Origin: Sphingobacteriaceae bacterium
GTDB lineage: Bacteria; Bacteroidota; Bacteroidia; UBA7662
Direction: 5' to 3'
Assembly (NCBI GenBank): GCA_013824115.1
Contig: PNNG01000004.1
Location: 1-64,000 of the forward strand
DNA: 64,000 nucleotides
Part shown: one piece after another, positions 25,517 through 34,117 of the stretch
Layout of the letters: each line of letters begins with the position of its first letter
How positions within the stretch are numbered: position 1 is the stretch's first letter
Made by a program: the position numbers and the translations under genes
The notes under the pieces: generated by a model
Databases searched by the model: none
What the model was told of the DNA's origin: nothing
Seen by the model: only the letters and a program-made list of their open reading frames with translations

Positions 25517-26899
25517 TCAATAACCCAGAATTTTTAACACCTGCTTGCTGCTTTGCTCTTCTTGGAAGAGTTGGTAGTCGAGGTTATTGTCTTTGGTCTT
25601 GCGAATGAGCACGTGCCTCGGGGTAGGAATGAGGCAATGGTGAATACCACCCGTGCCACTGAGTGTTTCTTGGTAGGCTCCTGTATGGAAGAAGGCCAAG
25701 TACTGGGCTTTCCTGGTTTTAGGCATCCAGGTAGAAGCGTTATTTTGCTCGGTTTTGTAAAAATCGAGGCCATCGCAGGTGATACCGCCGATGTTCACAC
25801 GCTCGTATTCCGAATCCCAATTGTTCAAAGGCAGTACAATAAAGCGCTGGTTCATGGCCCAAACATCGGGGAGCATGGTGATTAAACTGCCATCTACCAT
25901 CAACCACTTTTCGCGGTCGTTCTGCTGCTTGCGTCCAAGCACCTTGAAGATAATGCCCGAAGCTTCGGCCACAGTATATGATCCAAACTCGGTGATGATA
26001 TCGGGTTCGGGCACGTCGTTTTCGTTACAAATGGTTTTGATTCGATTTACAATCTCACCAATCATGTACTCGTAATCGTAATCGAACTCGAGGGTGTTTT
26101 TGAATGGTAAGCCGCCACCAATGTCCAAAGCATGTAAATCGGGACAGATCTTTTTGAGCTTTACATAAGTAGTAACCAACTTCTCCAATTCGTTCCAGAA
26201 GTGGGGCGTATCGTTGAAGCCTGAGCTCACAAAAAAGTGGAGCAGTTTCAGTTTAAAACGGTCGTCGTCTTTGATTTTGCTTTGGTAGAAATCTACAATT
26301 TCGTCGGCACGAATACCCAAACGAGAAGTATAAAAAGGATAATCCGGCTTTTCTTCTGCCGACAAACGAATGCCCACGCCAATAGGGACTTCCAACTCAT
26401 TGTCGTAGTAGTTAAACTCTTCTTTATTGTCGAGCACCGGGATGATGTTACGAAAACCGTCGTGGACCAAGTCTACAATGTTCTCTTTGTAACTGTCTTT
26501 CTTAAAGCCATTACAAATCACCATGATGTCTTTGGTGATCATGCCTTTGCGCTCCAAGGCCTCGATGATGGGCATATCGAAAGCTGAAGATGTTTCCAAC
26601 TGAATGTCGTTGGCCAAGGCTTCCTCCAGAATGTGTTTGAAGTGTGAACTTTTGGTGCAGTAGCAATAGGTATAAGTGCCTTTGTAATCGTGCTTCTCAA
26701 AAGCATCGTTAAACAGCTTCTTGGCGCGTTGGATTTTGTCGGAAATCAACGGCAGGTAGGTGAAACGGAGGGGAGTGCCGAAGGTTTCGCCCAATTCCAT
26801 GAGGTTGATGTCGTGGAAATAGAGCTCGTCATCAATCAGCTTCCAACCGTCTTGTGGGAATCCGACACTTAAGTCGAGGAATTCTGCATAACTTTGCAT
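25517..26899 (-). CDS. speA: arginine decarboxylase, compact Bacteroidota form
   Basis: This PLP enzyme (fold type III) makes agmatine from arginine, the first step to putrescine and spermidine. At 460 residues it is much shorter than the about 630-residue enterobacterial SpeA, as is common in this phylum. The probable PLP lysine is Lys83 in CYCTKSSHFKH; the phosphate-binding loop is LDIGGGLPF and the C-terminal active-site segment holds CDGLDFY. I use the ATG at 26899, placed 20 nt after the likely start site; the open frame's earlier TTG coincides with the promoter. Arginase is encoded divergently, so both main uses of arginine sit side by side. Confidence 0.85.
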   Translation of the reverse strand: MQSYAEFLDLSVGFPQDGWKLIDDELYFHDINLMELGETFGTPLRFTYLPLISDKIQRAKKLFNDAFEKHDYKGTYTYCYCTKSSHFKHILEEALANDIQLETSSAFDMPIIEALERKGMITKDIMVICNGFKKDSYKENIVDLVHDGFRNIIPVLDNKEEFNYYDNELEVPIGVGIRLSAEEKPDYPFYTSRLGIRADEIVDFYQSKIKDDDRFKLKLLHFFVSSGFNDTPHFWNELEKLVTTYVKLKKICPDLHALDIGGGLPFKNTLEFDYDYEYMIGEIVNRIKTICNENDVPEPDIITEFGSYTVAEASGIIFKVLGRKQQNDREKWLMVDGSLITMLPDVWAMNQRFIVLPLNNWDSEYERVNIGGITCDGLDFYKTEQNNASTWMPKTRKAQYLAFFHTGAYQETLSGTGGIHHCLIPTPRHVLIRKTKDNNLDYQLFQEEQSSKQVLKILGY

Positions 26900-26926
26900 G
26901 GGCCTGTGCGCTAAGAAATTTGAGCG

Positions 26927-26934
26927 CAAAGTTA
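26927..26934 (-). promoter_or_regulatory. -7 promoter box of the arginine decarboxylase gene
   Basis: TAACTTTG on the minus strand matches TAnnTTTG perfectly, in the 61-bp divergent region with the arginase gene. It rules out the TTG start at 26929. Confidence 0.6.
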
Positions 26935-26960
26935 GTTAAAAGCACCATTAAAATAGGGAT

Positions 26961-27917
26961 ATGTCGGAATTACTGTTGATAGAAGTTAAATCGGAATTAG
27001 GAGCTGGAACGAGAGGTGCCAGTTTAGGGGTAGATGCAGTAAAAATTGCCGCCCACGACTTTGCATCGAAGTTTTTTCTCAAAATCAACCGACAAGAAAT
27101 CCCCAACCGTAACGAACTTTTGTACGAGCCAGTAAAAACGCCTTTCGCCCGGTATGCCGAAGGCATACATCAGGTACTTGAATCAGTTGCCGGAACCGTG
27201 TGTGAAGCCATGAAAGAGGGCAAATATCCGATTGTATTGGCGGGCGACCACAGCACAGCAGCAGGAACTATTTCGGGCATCAAAATGGCCTATCCAAAAA
27301 AGCGCTTGGGCGTGATTTGGGTAGATGCGCATGCCGACTTACATTCTCCATACACCACCCCATCGGGCAATATGCATGGAATGCCCCTGGCCATGGTTTC
27401 GGCGGAAGATAATGCCGAGTGCAAATCGAATGAGCCCGACGAAAGAACCGTGGTTCTTTGGAATAAAATCAAGTCGATAGGCGGCATTCAACCCAAGGTG
27501 CATCTTGAAGACATTGTTTTTATAGGCGTGCGAGATGTTGAGCCGCAAGAGAACTTTTTGATCAAAAAGCATGGTATCCGCAATTTTACCGTAACCGATG
27601 TTCGTAAGCGAGGGGTGGAGAAGGTGGCTTTTGAAGCACTTACCTCCTTAGATAAATGCGACATCATTTATGTGTCTTTCGATGTAGATTCCATGGATCC
27701 GAAAGTGAGTATGGGTACAGGTACGCCGGTTCCTAGTGGCATCAATGAGCGCGAAGCGGGCAAGTTGCTTCAAAATTTGGTGAGCAGCCCCAAGGTAGTG
27801 TGCTTCGAAATGGTGGAAATCAACCCCACGCTCGACAAAGAAAACCTCATGGCCGAAAATGCCTTCGAAATCTTGGTGAAGGTGTCTAATTCTATTTCAA
27901 ATCAGTCAATTTTTTAA
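26961..27917 (+). CDS. arginase (ureohydrolase family)
   Basis: This is a manganese enzyme that splits arginine to ornithine and urea. Metal-binding motifs are GDHSTA (about residue 95), VDAHADLHS (about 116-124) and SFDVDSMDP (about 235). The SGNMHGMPLA loop resembles arginases rather than agmatinases, but agmatinase activity is possible given the divergent arginine decarboxylase gene. The gene is 5 bp upstream of argS, so arginine breakdown and arginyl-tRNA synthesis are probably co-transcribed. Confidence 0.85.
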   Translation: MSELLLIEVKSELGAGTRGASLGVDAVKIAAHDFASKFFLKINRQEIPNRNELLYEPVKTPFARYAEGIHQVLESVAGTVCEAMKEGKYPIVLAGDHSTAAGTISGIKMAYPKKRLGVIWVDAHADLHSPYTTPSGNMHGMPLAMVSAEDNAECKSNEPDERTVVLWNKIKSIGGIQPKVHLEDIVFIGVRDVEPQENFLIKKHGIRNFTVTDVRKRGVEKVAFEALTSLDKCDIIYVSFDVDSMDPKVSMGTGTPVPSGINEREAGKLLQNLVSSPKVVCFEMVEINPTLDKENLMAENAFEILVKVSNSISNQSIF

Positions 27918-27922
27918 GCAGC

Positions 27923-29710
27923 ATGCTTCACGAAAAACTCATCTCAGAGTCTTTATCATCCTATATTTCTGAAAAATACCAAGTTTCGTCCGATGCTTAT
28001 CAGTTTGTTTTCCAGCAAACACGTAAGGAGTTTACCGGCGACGTAACGCTGGTGATTTTTGGTTTTACCAAATTGTTGGGCATGAGTCCGGCCGCTATTG
28101 GAGAAGCATTTGGTGTGGAATTGAGCAAGCTGCAATTCAACGGAAAGCCAATGGTAACGGCTACCAACCTGGTGCAGGGCTTCCTGAACATTTCGCTCAG
28201 CGATGCCTATTGGTTGGCACATTTAGAAAGCAGCCACACCCATCTAGCTGCAACAGGCAAACGCACGGTTGTAGAATATTCTTCGCCCAACACCAACAAG
28301 CCCTTGCACTTGGGCCATATCCGCAACAATTTGTTGGGACATGCCGTGAGCAAAATTGTGGCAGCAGCAGGTGATGAAGTCGCCAAAGTACAAATTGTGA
28401 ACGACCGCGGAATCCACATCTGTAAATCGATGGTGGCCTGGAGACGCTTTGCGAATGGCGAAACACCTGAGAGCAGTGGCTTGAAAGGTGACCACCTGGT
28501 GGGTAAATACTATGTGGCCTTCGATCAGGCTTATCGTGCCGAAATAAAGGAATTGATAGAGCAGGGCAAAACCGAAGAAGAAGCAAAGGCCCAAGCGCCC
28601 ATTTTACTCGAAGCCCAAGAAATGCTGCGTCAGTGGGAGGCAGGCCAAACCGAAATAATTGCCCTTTGGGAGCAAATGAACCAGTGGGTATACGCCGGAT
28701 TTGCATCGACCTATGAGGCGCTGGGCGTTTCCTTTGATAAAAACTATTACGAGTCGAAAACTTACCTATTGGGAAAGGACAAAGTACTCGATGGCTTGAC
28801 CCGCGGTGTTTTTTACCAAAAGGACGATGGTTCGGTTTGGGCCGATTTGGAAGCACATAAATTAGATCAAAAGGTGGTGTTGCGCAGCGATGGTACCTCG
28901 GTTTACATGACCCAAGACATTGGTACGGCCATTGAACGCTACGATGAATGGCACATGGACAGTATGATTTATGTGGTGGGCAACGAACAGGATTATCATT
29001 TCAAAGCACTCTTTGCCATTCTCGGCAAGCTGGGCTACGATTGGGCAGAGCGTTGTTTTCATTTGTCGTATGGTATGGTAGACCTGCCCAGTGGCAAAAT
29101 GAAGTCGCGCGAAGGCACTGTGGTGGATGCCGATGACCTTATTTCGGAGGTGGTGTCGGCTGCCCGTGAGAAAACGATGGAATTGGGCAAAATCGATGGT
29201 TTGACAGATGCAGAAGCCGAGCAGTTGTACCGTCAAATTGGCTTGGGAGCGTTAAAGTACTTCATTCTCAAGGTCGACCCCCAAAAACGCATGCTGTTCA
29301 ATCCAGCCGAATCTATCGATTTGCAAGGCAATACCGGTCCGTTTATTCAATACAGCCACGCCCGTATTAAGTCGGTGCTGCGGAAGGCAGCGGCCCAAGG
29401 CATCAGCTGGTCAGCTGCATTGCCAAGCAGCAATACGCCTTTACATGCCGCTGAAAAAGAACTGGTGAAGTTGTTGGGACATTATCCGGCCATGGTTGAG
29501 GAAGCACGCGTTAAGTTGAGTCCCGCTGTGGTTTGCGCCTATGCCTACGAATTGGCAACGGCCTTCAACAAATTCTACCACGATTGCAGCATGCTCAATG
29601 AAACGAATACCGAGCTCCGTGATTTCCGCCTAACACTGGCAGCGAAAACTGCTGACTGCCTTCGCTCCACACTCAATTTGGTGGGAATTGAGGCACCGGA
29701 GCGAATGTAG
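27923..29710 (+). CDS. argS: arginyl-tRNA synthetase
   Basis: This class I synthetase charges tRNA-Arg. The HIGH motif is PLHLGHIRNN (about residues 130-139) and the KMSKS-equivalent is GKMKSREG (about 393). The C-terminal anticodon-binding helical domain ends with NLVGIEAPERM. Its 595-residue length is standard. It follows the arginase gene by 5 bp. Confidence 0.96.
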   Translation: MLHEKLISESLSSYISEKYQVSSDAYQFVFQQTRKEFTGDVTLVIFGFTKLLGMSPAAIGEAFGVELSKLQFNGKPMVTATNLVQGFLNISLSDAYWLAHLESSHTHLAATGKRTVVEYSSPNTNKPLHLGHIRNNLLGHAVSKIVAAAGDEVAKVQIVNDRGIHICKSMVAWRRFANGETPESSGLKGDHLVGKYYVAFDQAYRAEIKELIEQGKTEEEAKAQAPILLEAQEMLRQWEAGQTEIIALWEQMNQWVYAGFASTYEALGVSFDKNYYESKTYLLGKDKVLDGLTRGVFYQKDDGSVWADLEAHKLDQKVVLRSDGTSVYMTQDIGTAIERYDEWHMDSMIYVVGNEQDYHFKALFAILGKLGYDWAERCFHLSYGMVDLPSGKMKSREGTVVDADDLISEVVSAAREKTMELGKIDGLTDAEAEQLYRQIGLGALKYFILKVDPQKRMLFNPAESIDLQGNTGPFIQYSHARIKSVLRKAAAQGISWSAALPSSNTPLHAAEKELVKLLGHYPAMVEEARVKLSPAVVCAYAYELATAFNKFYHDCSMLNETNTELRDFRLTLAAKTADCLRSTLNLVGIEAPERM

Positions 29711-29764
29711 CAATAAAGTATTGTCAGTTTCGATTTTTACGGCCGAATACCTTAATTTCGAATT

Positions 29765-30100
29765 ATGTATTTAAAGCAGGAGATAAAAGAGCATCAAATT
29801 GAATTTATTCAATTGTGCGATGAGCACGATGTGAAGGAGATGTATGCTTTTGGTTCGTCTGTTAACGGAAATTTCAAAGAGGCGGAAAGTGATATAGATT
29901 TGTTGGTAGAGTTAAAAACAGTAGACCCTACTGAAAGAGGAGAAAATCTATTGCAGCTTTGGGACAAATTAGAGGTCTTTTTCAAGCGCAAAGTGGATTT
30001 ACTTACCAAGGCTTCTATTAAGAATCCTGTACTCAAATTGAGCATTGATCGGTCAAAAATTCTCATTTATGACGGAAAGAGCCAGGAAATATCTGTCTGA
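29765..30100 (+). CDS. mntA: MntA-like nucleotidyltransferase antitoxin
   Basis: This is a minimal nucleotidyltransferase of 111 residues. The catalytic motif is Gly30-Ser31 followed after 11 residues by DID (Asp43, Asp45), with the third acidic residue probably Asp78 in KVDLL. In HEPN/MNT systems this enzyme adds AMP to the toxin and silences it. The toxin gene follows and overlaps by 32 bp. The near-consensus -7 box TAATTTCG (29753-29760) ends 4 nt before the ATG. Confidence 0.87.
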   Translation: MYLKQEIKEHQIEFIQLCDEHDVKEMYAFGSSVNGNFKEAESDIDLLVELKTVDPTERGENLLQLWDKLEVFFKRKVDLLTKASIKNPVLKLSIDRSKILIYDGKSQEISV

Positions 30101-30401
30101 CATTCAAACTGCGATTTTGTTAATTGAGCAATTCACGAATGGTATCAGTGATTTTTCTGCTTATGAACAGGATAGGAAAACACAAAGTGCTGTAGAAAGG
30201 CAACTAGTGATTGTTGGGGGAGCGCTGAATCAATTTAAAAGGGAAATTCCTAACACAATAATTCACCACGACAGACAAATTGTGAATTTCCGCAATCGAC
30301 TGGTTCATGCATACGATAGCATTGACAACGCAATTGTTTGGGCCATTTTGTTGAAACATTTGCCCCTCTTAAAGGCCGAGATACTGGCGCTTGAAGAATA
30401 G
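30069..30401 (+). CDS. hepT: HepT-like HEPN RNase toxin
   Basis: This is a 110-residue helical HEPN domain. The active-site motif is Arg75-X4-His80 followed by Tyr82 (RNRLVHAY). This fits the RX4HXY signature in which the tyrosine is AMPylated by MntA. HepT proteins are RNases, active as dimers. I place the start at the ATG at 30069, giving a 32-bp overlap with mntA; an upstream TTG at 30045 is possible but less likely. The pair sits between argS and a convergent LOG-family gene with no mobile element nearby. Confidence 0.87.
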   Translation: MTERARKYLSDIQTAILLIEQFTNGISDFSAYEQDRKTQSAVERQLVIVGGALNQFKREIPNTIIHHDRQIVNFRNRLVHAYDSIDNAIVWAILLKHLPLLKAEILALEE

Positions 30402-30425
30402 GGCTCTAATAAAAATGGTAAACAA

Positions 30426-31016
30426 CTATTTTACCCTAGCGGCTTGAATGGGCTCCTCCCACAAGGGCGTTCGGTAAATGGCAGGCAAGATGTCGGCTGC
30501 TTTGGTGACCACTGTAAAGAGCTTTTGATGGCCAGGAGACATGAACTTCTCCTCGGTCATGCGTTGAAACAGCAGCAAAAGCGGATCGTAGAAGCCTTCG
30601 AGGTTGAGAAGAATGATAGGATGTGGGTAGAAGCCCAATTTCTTCAAAGTAATGGCTTCAACCAATTCTTCGAGGGTGCCAGTTCCTCCGGGCAGGGCAA
30701 TCAATGCATCGGTTCCTTCAAGAAACTTTTTCTTGCGTTCGTGCATATCGGCAACCAAGTGCATTTGATCTACCTGGGTATGCGCCCATTCCACTTCTTT
30801 CATGAATTGTGGCATGATGCCAGTAATGCTTCCACCCAAGGCCAAAATTGTATCTGCCAAGCGGCCCATTAAGCCTGTGGAACCACCTCCAAAAACCACG
30901 TTGATTTTAGCGGCTACCAAGTCTCGGGCCAGCACATCGGTGGCCTCTAGGTATTTTTGCGGTGTAAGGGCCGAGGAGGCGCAGTATACACATACCTGAT
31001 GGATGGGGCTGCTCAC
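30426..31016 (-). CDS. LOG-family nucleoside 5'-monophosphate phosphoribohydrolase (TIGR00730)
   Basis: This is a Rossmann-fold protein of 196 residues, related to lysine-decarboxylase-like LOG enzymes that release the base from cytokinin-type nucleotides or AMP. Key motifs are FGGGSTGLMG (about residue 41) and PGGTGTLEE (about 108-116). The natural substrate in Bacteroidota is unknown. It starts with GTG at 31016, overlapping the E1 stop codon as GTGA, so translation is coupled to that gene. Confidence 0.88.
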   Translation of the reverse strand: MSSPIHQVCVYCASSALTPQKYLEATDVLARDLVAAKINVVFGGGSTGLMGRLADTILALGGSITGIMPQFMKEVEWAHTQVDQMHLVADMHERKKKFLEGTDALIALPGGTGTLEELVEAITLKKLGFYPHPIILLNLEGFYDPLLLLFQRMTEEKFMSPGHQKLFTVVTKAADILPAIYRTPLWEEPIQAARVK

Positions 31017-33445
31017 AAGTAGTTGGGATAAGCACCCGGTTCTGCTTCCGACATAATAGCATATACCTGTTCTACCACATCTTCTACGCTCGGTTTGCTA
31101 AAGTAATCGCCATCGGTGCCATATGCGGGGCGGTGGGCTTTGGCCGTGAGGGTACGGCCCGGACTATCGAGCCAGAAATACGCACCTTGCTCTTCCATCA
31201 AATGCTGGTAAATGAAAGCCGATGCGCCACCGGGAACGTCCTCGTCGACCACCAGGAAGCGATTCGTTTTTTTCACCGATTTCACCAAGTCGTGGTTTAA
31301 GTCGAAAGGAAGTAGCGACTGAACGTCAACAACTTCTGCTGAAACACCAACTTCTTCCAACTGTTCAGCGGCTTCAAGTGCAATGCGACAGCAAGAACCA
31401 TAGGTAATGAGGGTAATGTCATCTCCTTCGCGCAGCACTTCGGGTTTGCCAAGTGGAACGGTAAAGTCGTGCAGGTTATCGGGCATGCGTTCTTTAAGGC
31501 GGTAGCCATTCAAACATTCTATCACCAAGGCTGGCTCATCGGCCTTCAACAGGGTGTTGTAAAAGCCCACAGCTTGTACCATGTTGCGGGGAACGAGGAA
31601 ATGCATGCCACGGATGCTGTTCAGGATCATGCCGATGGGCGAACCTGAATGCCAGATGCCTTCTAAACGATGGCCACGGGTACGGATGATGAGGGGAGCC
31701 TTTTGTCCACCTTTGGTGCGGTATTGCAGGGTGGCAATGTCGTCGCTCATGATTTGCAGGGCGTACAACAAATAGTCGAGGTACTGGATTTCAACCAATG
31801 GACGCAAACCGCGCATGGCCGCACCAAAACCCTGACCAACGATGGTCATTTCGCGGATGCCTGTGTCGGTTACCCGAATTTCGCCGTGCTTTTCTTGCAA
31901 GCCAGCAAAGCCTTGGTTTACATCGCCAATCTTACCCACGTCTTCACCAATCGCAAAAAAGCGGGCTTCATTGGCCAAAATGTGGTCAAAGGCTTTGTTC
32001 AAAATCTCATAGCCATTGAGAGATTGACTGTTTTCGCTAAATAAAGCCGGAATTTCGGGCACCCGCAGGGCCGAACCGGCCGATTCGCTGTAGAGGTAGC
32101 TGCTGTAGCGCTCCTCATTTAAGGCATCAAGTTCTTTTTTATATGCGGCAATGGCTTCGCGTTGAGTTGTGGCTTCAAAGCGGCAAATACGCAGCGCTTT
32201 GCGCAAGCTGCTCATCACATCTTTGCGTATGGCATCTTTAGTAGCGGCCAATTCGTTGTGCAATTTGCCTAGTTTTTCGCCCTGTGCCGAAGCTGCTATC
32301 AATGCATCCAACAAGGAAAGGGCTTGGAGTTTTTCGGACTCGATTTCTGAGCGGAAAGCATCGTAGGCTGCCTTTTGTTCTGCTTTCACGTAATGAACGG
32401 CCTCTTGCTCTATGGCTTCCAAAGTGGCTTCGTCGGCAATGCCCTGCCCAATCATCCAAGTACGCATCTGTACCAAACAATCGTGTTCCAGCTCCCATTG
32501 TAATCGCTCGGGACTCTTGTAGCGCTCATGAGAACCCGATGTGGAATGTCCTTGCGGTTGGGTAATTTCAGTTACATGAATGATGGCTGGCATGTGCGTT
32601 TCGCGAATCTCCGCTATGGCAGTGAGGTAGGTTTCGCACAAACTGGGATAATCCCAACCTTTGACGGTATAAATGCGGTAGCCTTTGCCATTTTCGTTGG
32701 TTGCGAAGCCACTGAGGATATCGGAAAGATTTTCTTTGGTGGTTTGGTACTTGGCCGGCACCGAAATGCCGTATTGATCGTCCCAAATATTGATAGCCAA
32801 GGGTACCTGAAGTACGCCCGCGGCATTCACCGTTTCCCAAAAATGCCCCTCAGAAGTTGAAGCGTTGCCAATGGTGACAAAACTCACTTCTTTGCCTTGT
32901 TTACTGAATTGGGCAAGGTTGTGCAAAGCCGGATTGTCGCGGTATAGCTTGCTAGCATAAGCAATCCCCAATGCACGCCCCATCTGACCGGCGGTGGGAG
33001 AGATGTCGGAGGTGCTGTGGGGCTCGGTGGTAAGATCTTTCCACAGACCGTTTTCGTCTAAAAAGCGAGAAGCAAAGTGTCCGTTCATCAAACGGCCTGC
33101 CGATGCTGGCTCGGCCTCCAATGAAACGTGCGCATACAGTTGGGCGAAAAACTTACGAATGTCGCTCATGCCGGTAGCAAACATGAAAGTTTGGTCACGG
33201 TAATATCCCGAGCGGATGTCGCCAGCTTTAAAGGCTTTTGCCATGGCCAATTGGGCTACTTCTTTGCCATCGCCAAATATGCCGAATTTGGCTTTGCCTG
33301 TGAGCACTTCTTTCCGTCCTAATAAACTGGCTTGTCGGCTTTCATATGCCAATTTATAATCGGCAATGACCTCTTTTTTAAAATCTTCGAAACTGAGGGC
33401 CTGACTTTCTGCAAGTGCGTTAGAAGGAGCTTTGGGCATGGTCAT
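31013..33445 (-). CDS. 2-oxoacid dehydrogenase E1, fused alpha and beta subunits
   Basis: This is a thiamine-diphosphate E1 component of about 810 residues, with the alpha-type half first (about 1-410) and the beta-type half after about 470. The alpha half has the cofactor region GNASTSEGHFWETVNAAG and the activation-loop-like GHSTSGSHERY (about residue 300). The beta half has IGEDVGKIGDVNQGFAGL and VVDEDVPGGASAFI. Such fusions usually act on branched-chain or pyruvate-like oxoacids, feeding an E2/E3 that is not in this window. Start candidates are ATGs at 33445 and 33439; both lie just after a perfect -7 box. Confidence 0.9.
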   Translation of the reverse strand: MTMPKAPSNALAESQALSFEDFKKEVIADYKLAYESRQASLLGRKEVLTGKAKFGIFGDGKEVAQLAMAKAFKAGDIRSGYYRDQTFMFATGMSDIRKFFAQLYAHVSLEAEPASAGRLMNGHFASRFLDENGLWKDLTTEPHSTSDISPTAGQMGRALGIAYASKLYRDNPALHNLAQFSKQGKEVSFVTIGNASTSEGHFWETVNAAGVLQVPLAINIWDDQYGISVPAKYQTTKENLSDILSGFATNENGKGYRIYTVKGWDYPSLCETYLTAIAEIRETHMPAIIHVTEITQPQGHSTSGSHERYKSPERLQWELEHDCLVQMRTWMIGQGIADEATLEAIEQEAVHYVKAEQKAAYDAFRSEIESEKLQALSLLDALIAASAQGEKLGKLHNELAATKDAIRKDVMSSLRKALRICRFEATTQREAIAAYKKELDALNEERYSSYLYSESAGSALRVPEIPALFSENSQSLNGYEILNKAFDHILANEARFFAIGEDVGKIGDVNQGFAGLQEKHGEIRVTDTGIREMTIVGQGFGAAMRGLRPLVEIQYLDYLLYALQIMSDDIATLQYRTKGGQKAPLIIRTRGHRLEGIWHSGSPIGMILNSIRGMHFLVPRNMVQAVGFYNTLLKADEPALVIECLNGYRLKERMPDNLHDFTVPLGKPEVLREGDDITLITYGSCCRIALEAAEQLEEVGVSAEVVDVQSLLPFDLNHDLVKSVKKTNRFLVVDEDVPGGASAFIYQHLMEEQGAYFWLDSPGRTLTAKAHRPAYGTDGDYFSKPSVEDVVEQVYAIMSEAEPGAYPNYL

Positions 33446-33462
33446 CAAATTTTAGACGAATG

Positions 33463-33470
33463 CAAAGATA
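33463..33470 (-). promoter_or_regulatory. -7 promoter box of the E1 gene
   Basis: TATCTTTG on the minus strand is a perfect TAnnTTTG match, 17 nt before the ATG at 33445. A short GCCCCCTACAGGCG stretch just upstream resembles the core of the repeats found at 56.4 kb. Confidence 0.6.
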
Positions 33471-33560
33471 CTAAAAAGCCCCCTACAGGCGTTCCCAGAC
33501 CGAAATCATGCATTCGGCAGATTTTCATCGTATTTTAAGGTATAACGAACCAATTATTCT

Positions 33561-33568
33561 TAATTTTG
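33561..33568 (+). promoter_or_regulatory. -7 promoter box of the DUF1573 gene
   Basis: TAATTTTG is a perfect match to TAnnTTTG, 31 nt before the ATG at 33600. The -33 box is unclear. Confidence 0.6.
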
Positions 33569-33599
33569 ATTTTCTAAAAGTCATCAATTTAAAACGCAT

Positions 33600-34058
33600 A
33601 TGAAAAAAGTTCTTGCACTCCTGGTTTTCGTAGGATTTGGCACCACTGCCATGGCTCAGGCTCCTGCTACTGCAACGCCTGCTGTTGATAAAAATAAAGG
33701 CGAAATGAAGTTTGAAAAAGAGCTCCACGATTTTGGAACAGTCAATCAAGGTGAGCCTCTTTCTTTCGATTTTGTATTTACCAATTCTGGCAAAGAGCCC
33801 GTAATTATTTCTAATGTTTCCGCATCTTGTGGTTGCACCACACCAAGTTGGACGAAAGAGCCGGTGAAAGCAGGCCAAAAAGGTTCGATTAAGGCGGTTT
33901 ACAATTCGCAAATTCTCGGGCCTTTCACCAAACAAGTAACGGTTACCAGTAATGCAGGTACCTCTACCAAGGTACTCACTATTAAAGGGAATGTTGTTGC
34001 TCAACCTGCTGGCGTACCTGAAAATAAGACCAACGCCAGTCCGGTTACCAAGCCATAA
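33600..34058 (+). CDS. exported DUF1573 protein
   Basis: This is a secreted or periplasmic protein of 152 residues. Signal peptide residues 1-20 end in AMAQA. One immunoglobulin-like DUF1573 domain (about 32-138) carries the family's FGTVNQGEPLSFDFVFTN, SASCGCTTPSW and KQVTVTSNAGT segments. The function is unknown; such domains occur in surface proteins. It has its own promoter box and a terminator whose loop contains the next gene's promoter. Confidence 0.88.
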   Translation: MKKVLALLVFVGFGTTAMAQAPATATPAVDKNKGEMKFEKELHDFGTVNQGEPLSFDFVFTNSGKEPVIISNVSASCGCTTPSWTKEPVKAGQKGSIKAVYNSQILGPFTKQVTVTSNAGTSTKVLTIKGNVVAQPAGVPENKTNASPVTKP

Positions 34059-34076
34059 CCGAGCTGATTGAAACCC

Positions 34077-34107
34077 AAACCCGTGTATCTTTGCACGGGT
34101 TTTTTTA
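34077..34107 (+). terminator. terminator of the DUF1573 gene with the next gene's -7 box in its loop
   Basis: AAACCCGTG (34077-34085) and CACGGGTTT (34094-34102) form a perfect 9-bp stem followed by a T run, so this is an intrinsic terminator. The 8-nt loop is TATCTTTG (34086-34093), a perfect -7 promoter box. The aminotransferase transcript would start within the right arm and so not form the hairpin. Confidence 0.75.
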
Positions 34108-34117
34108 TTTCTACACT

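Noticed and set aside
28197-28856. A 219-codon open frame on the minus strand.
   Set aside because: Antisense to argS, very rich in Pro, Arg and His, with no family resemblance.
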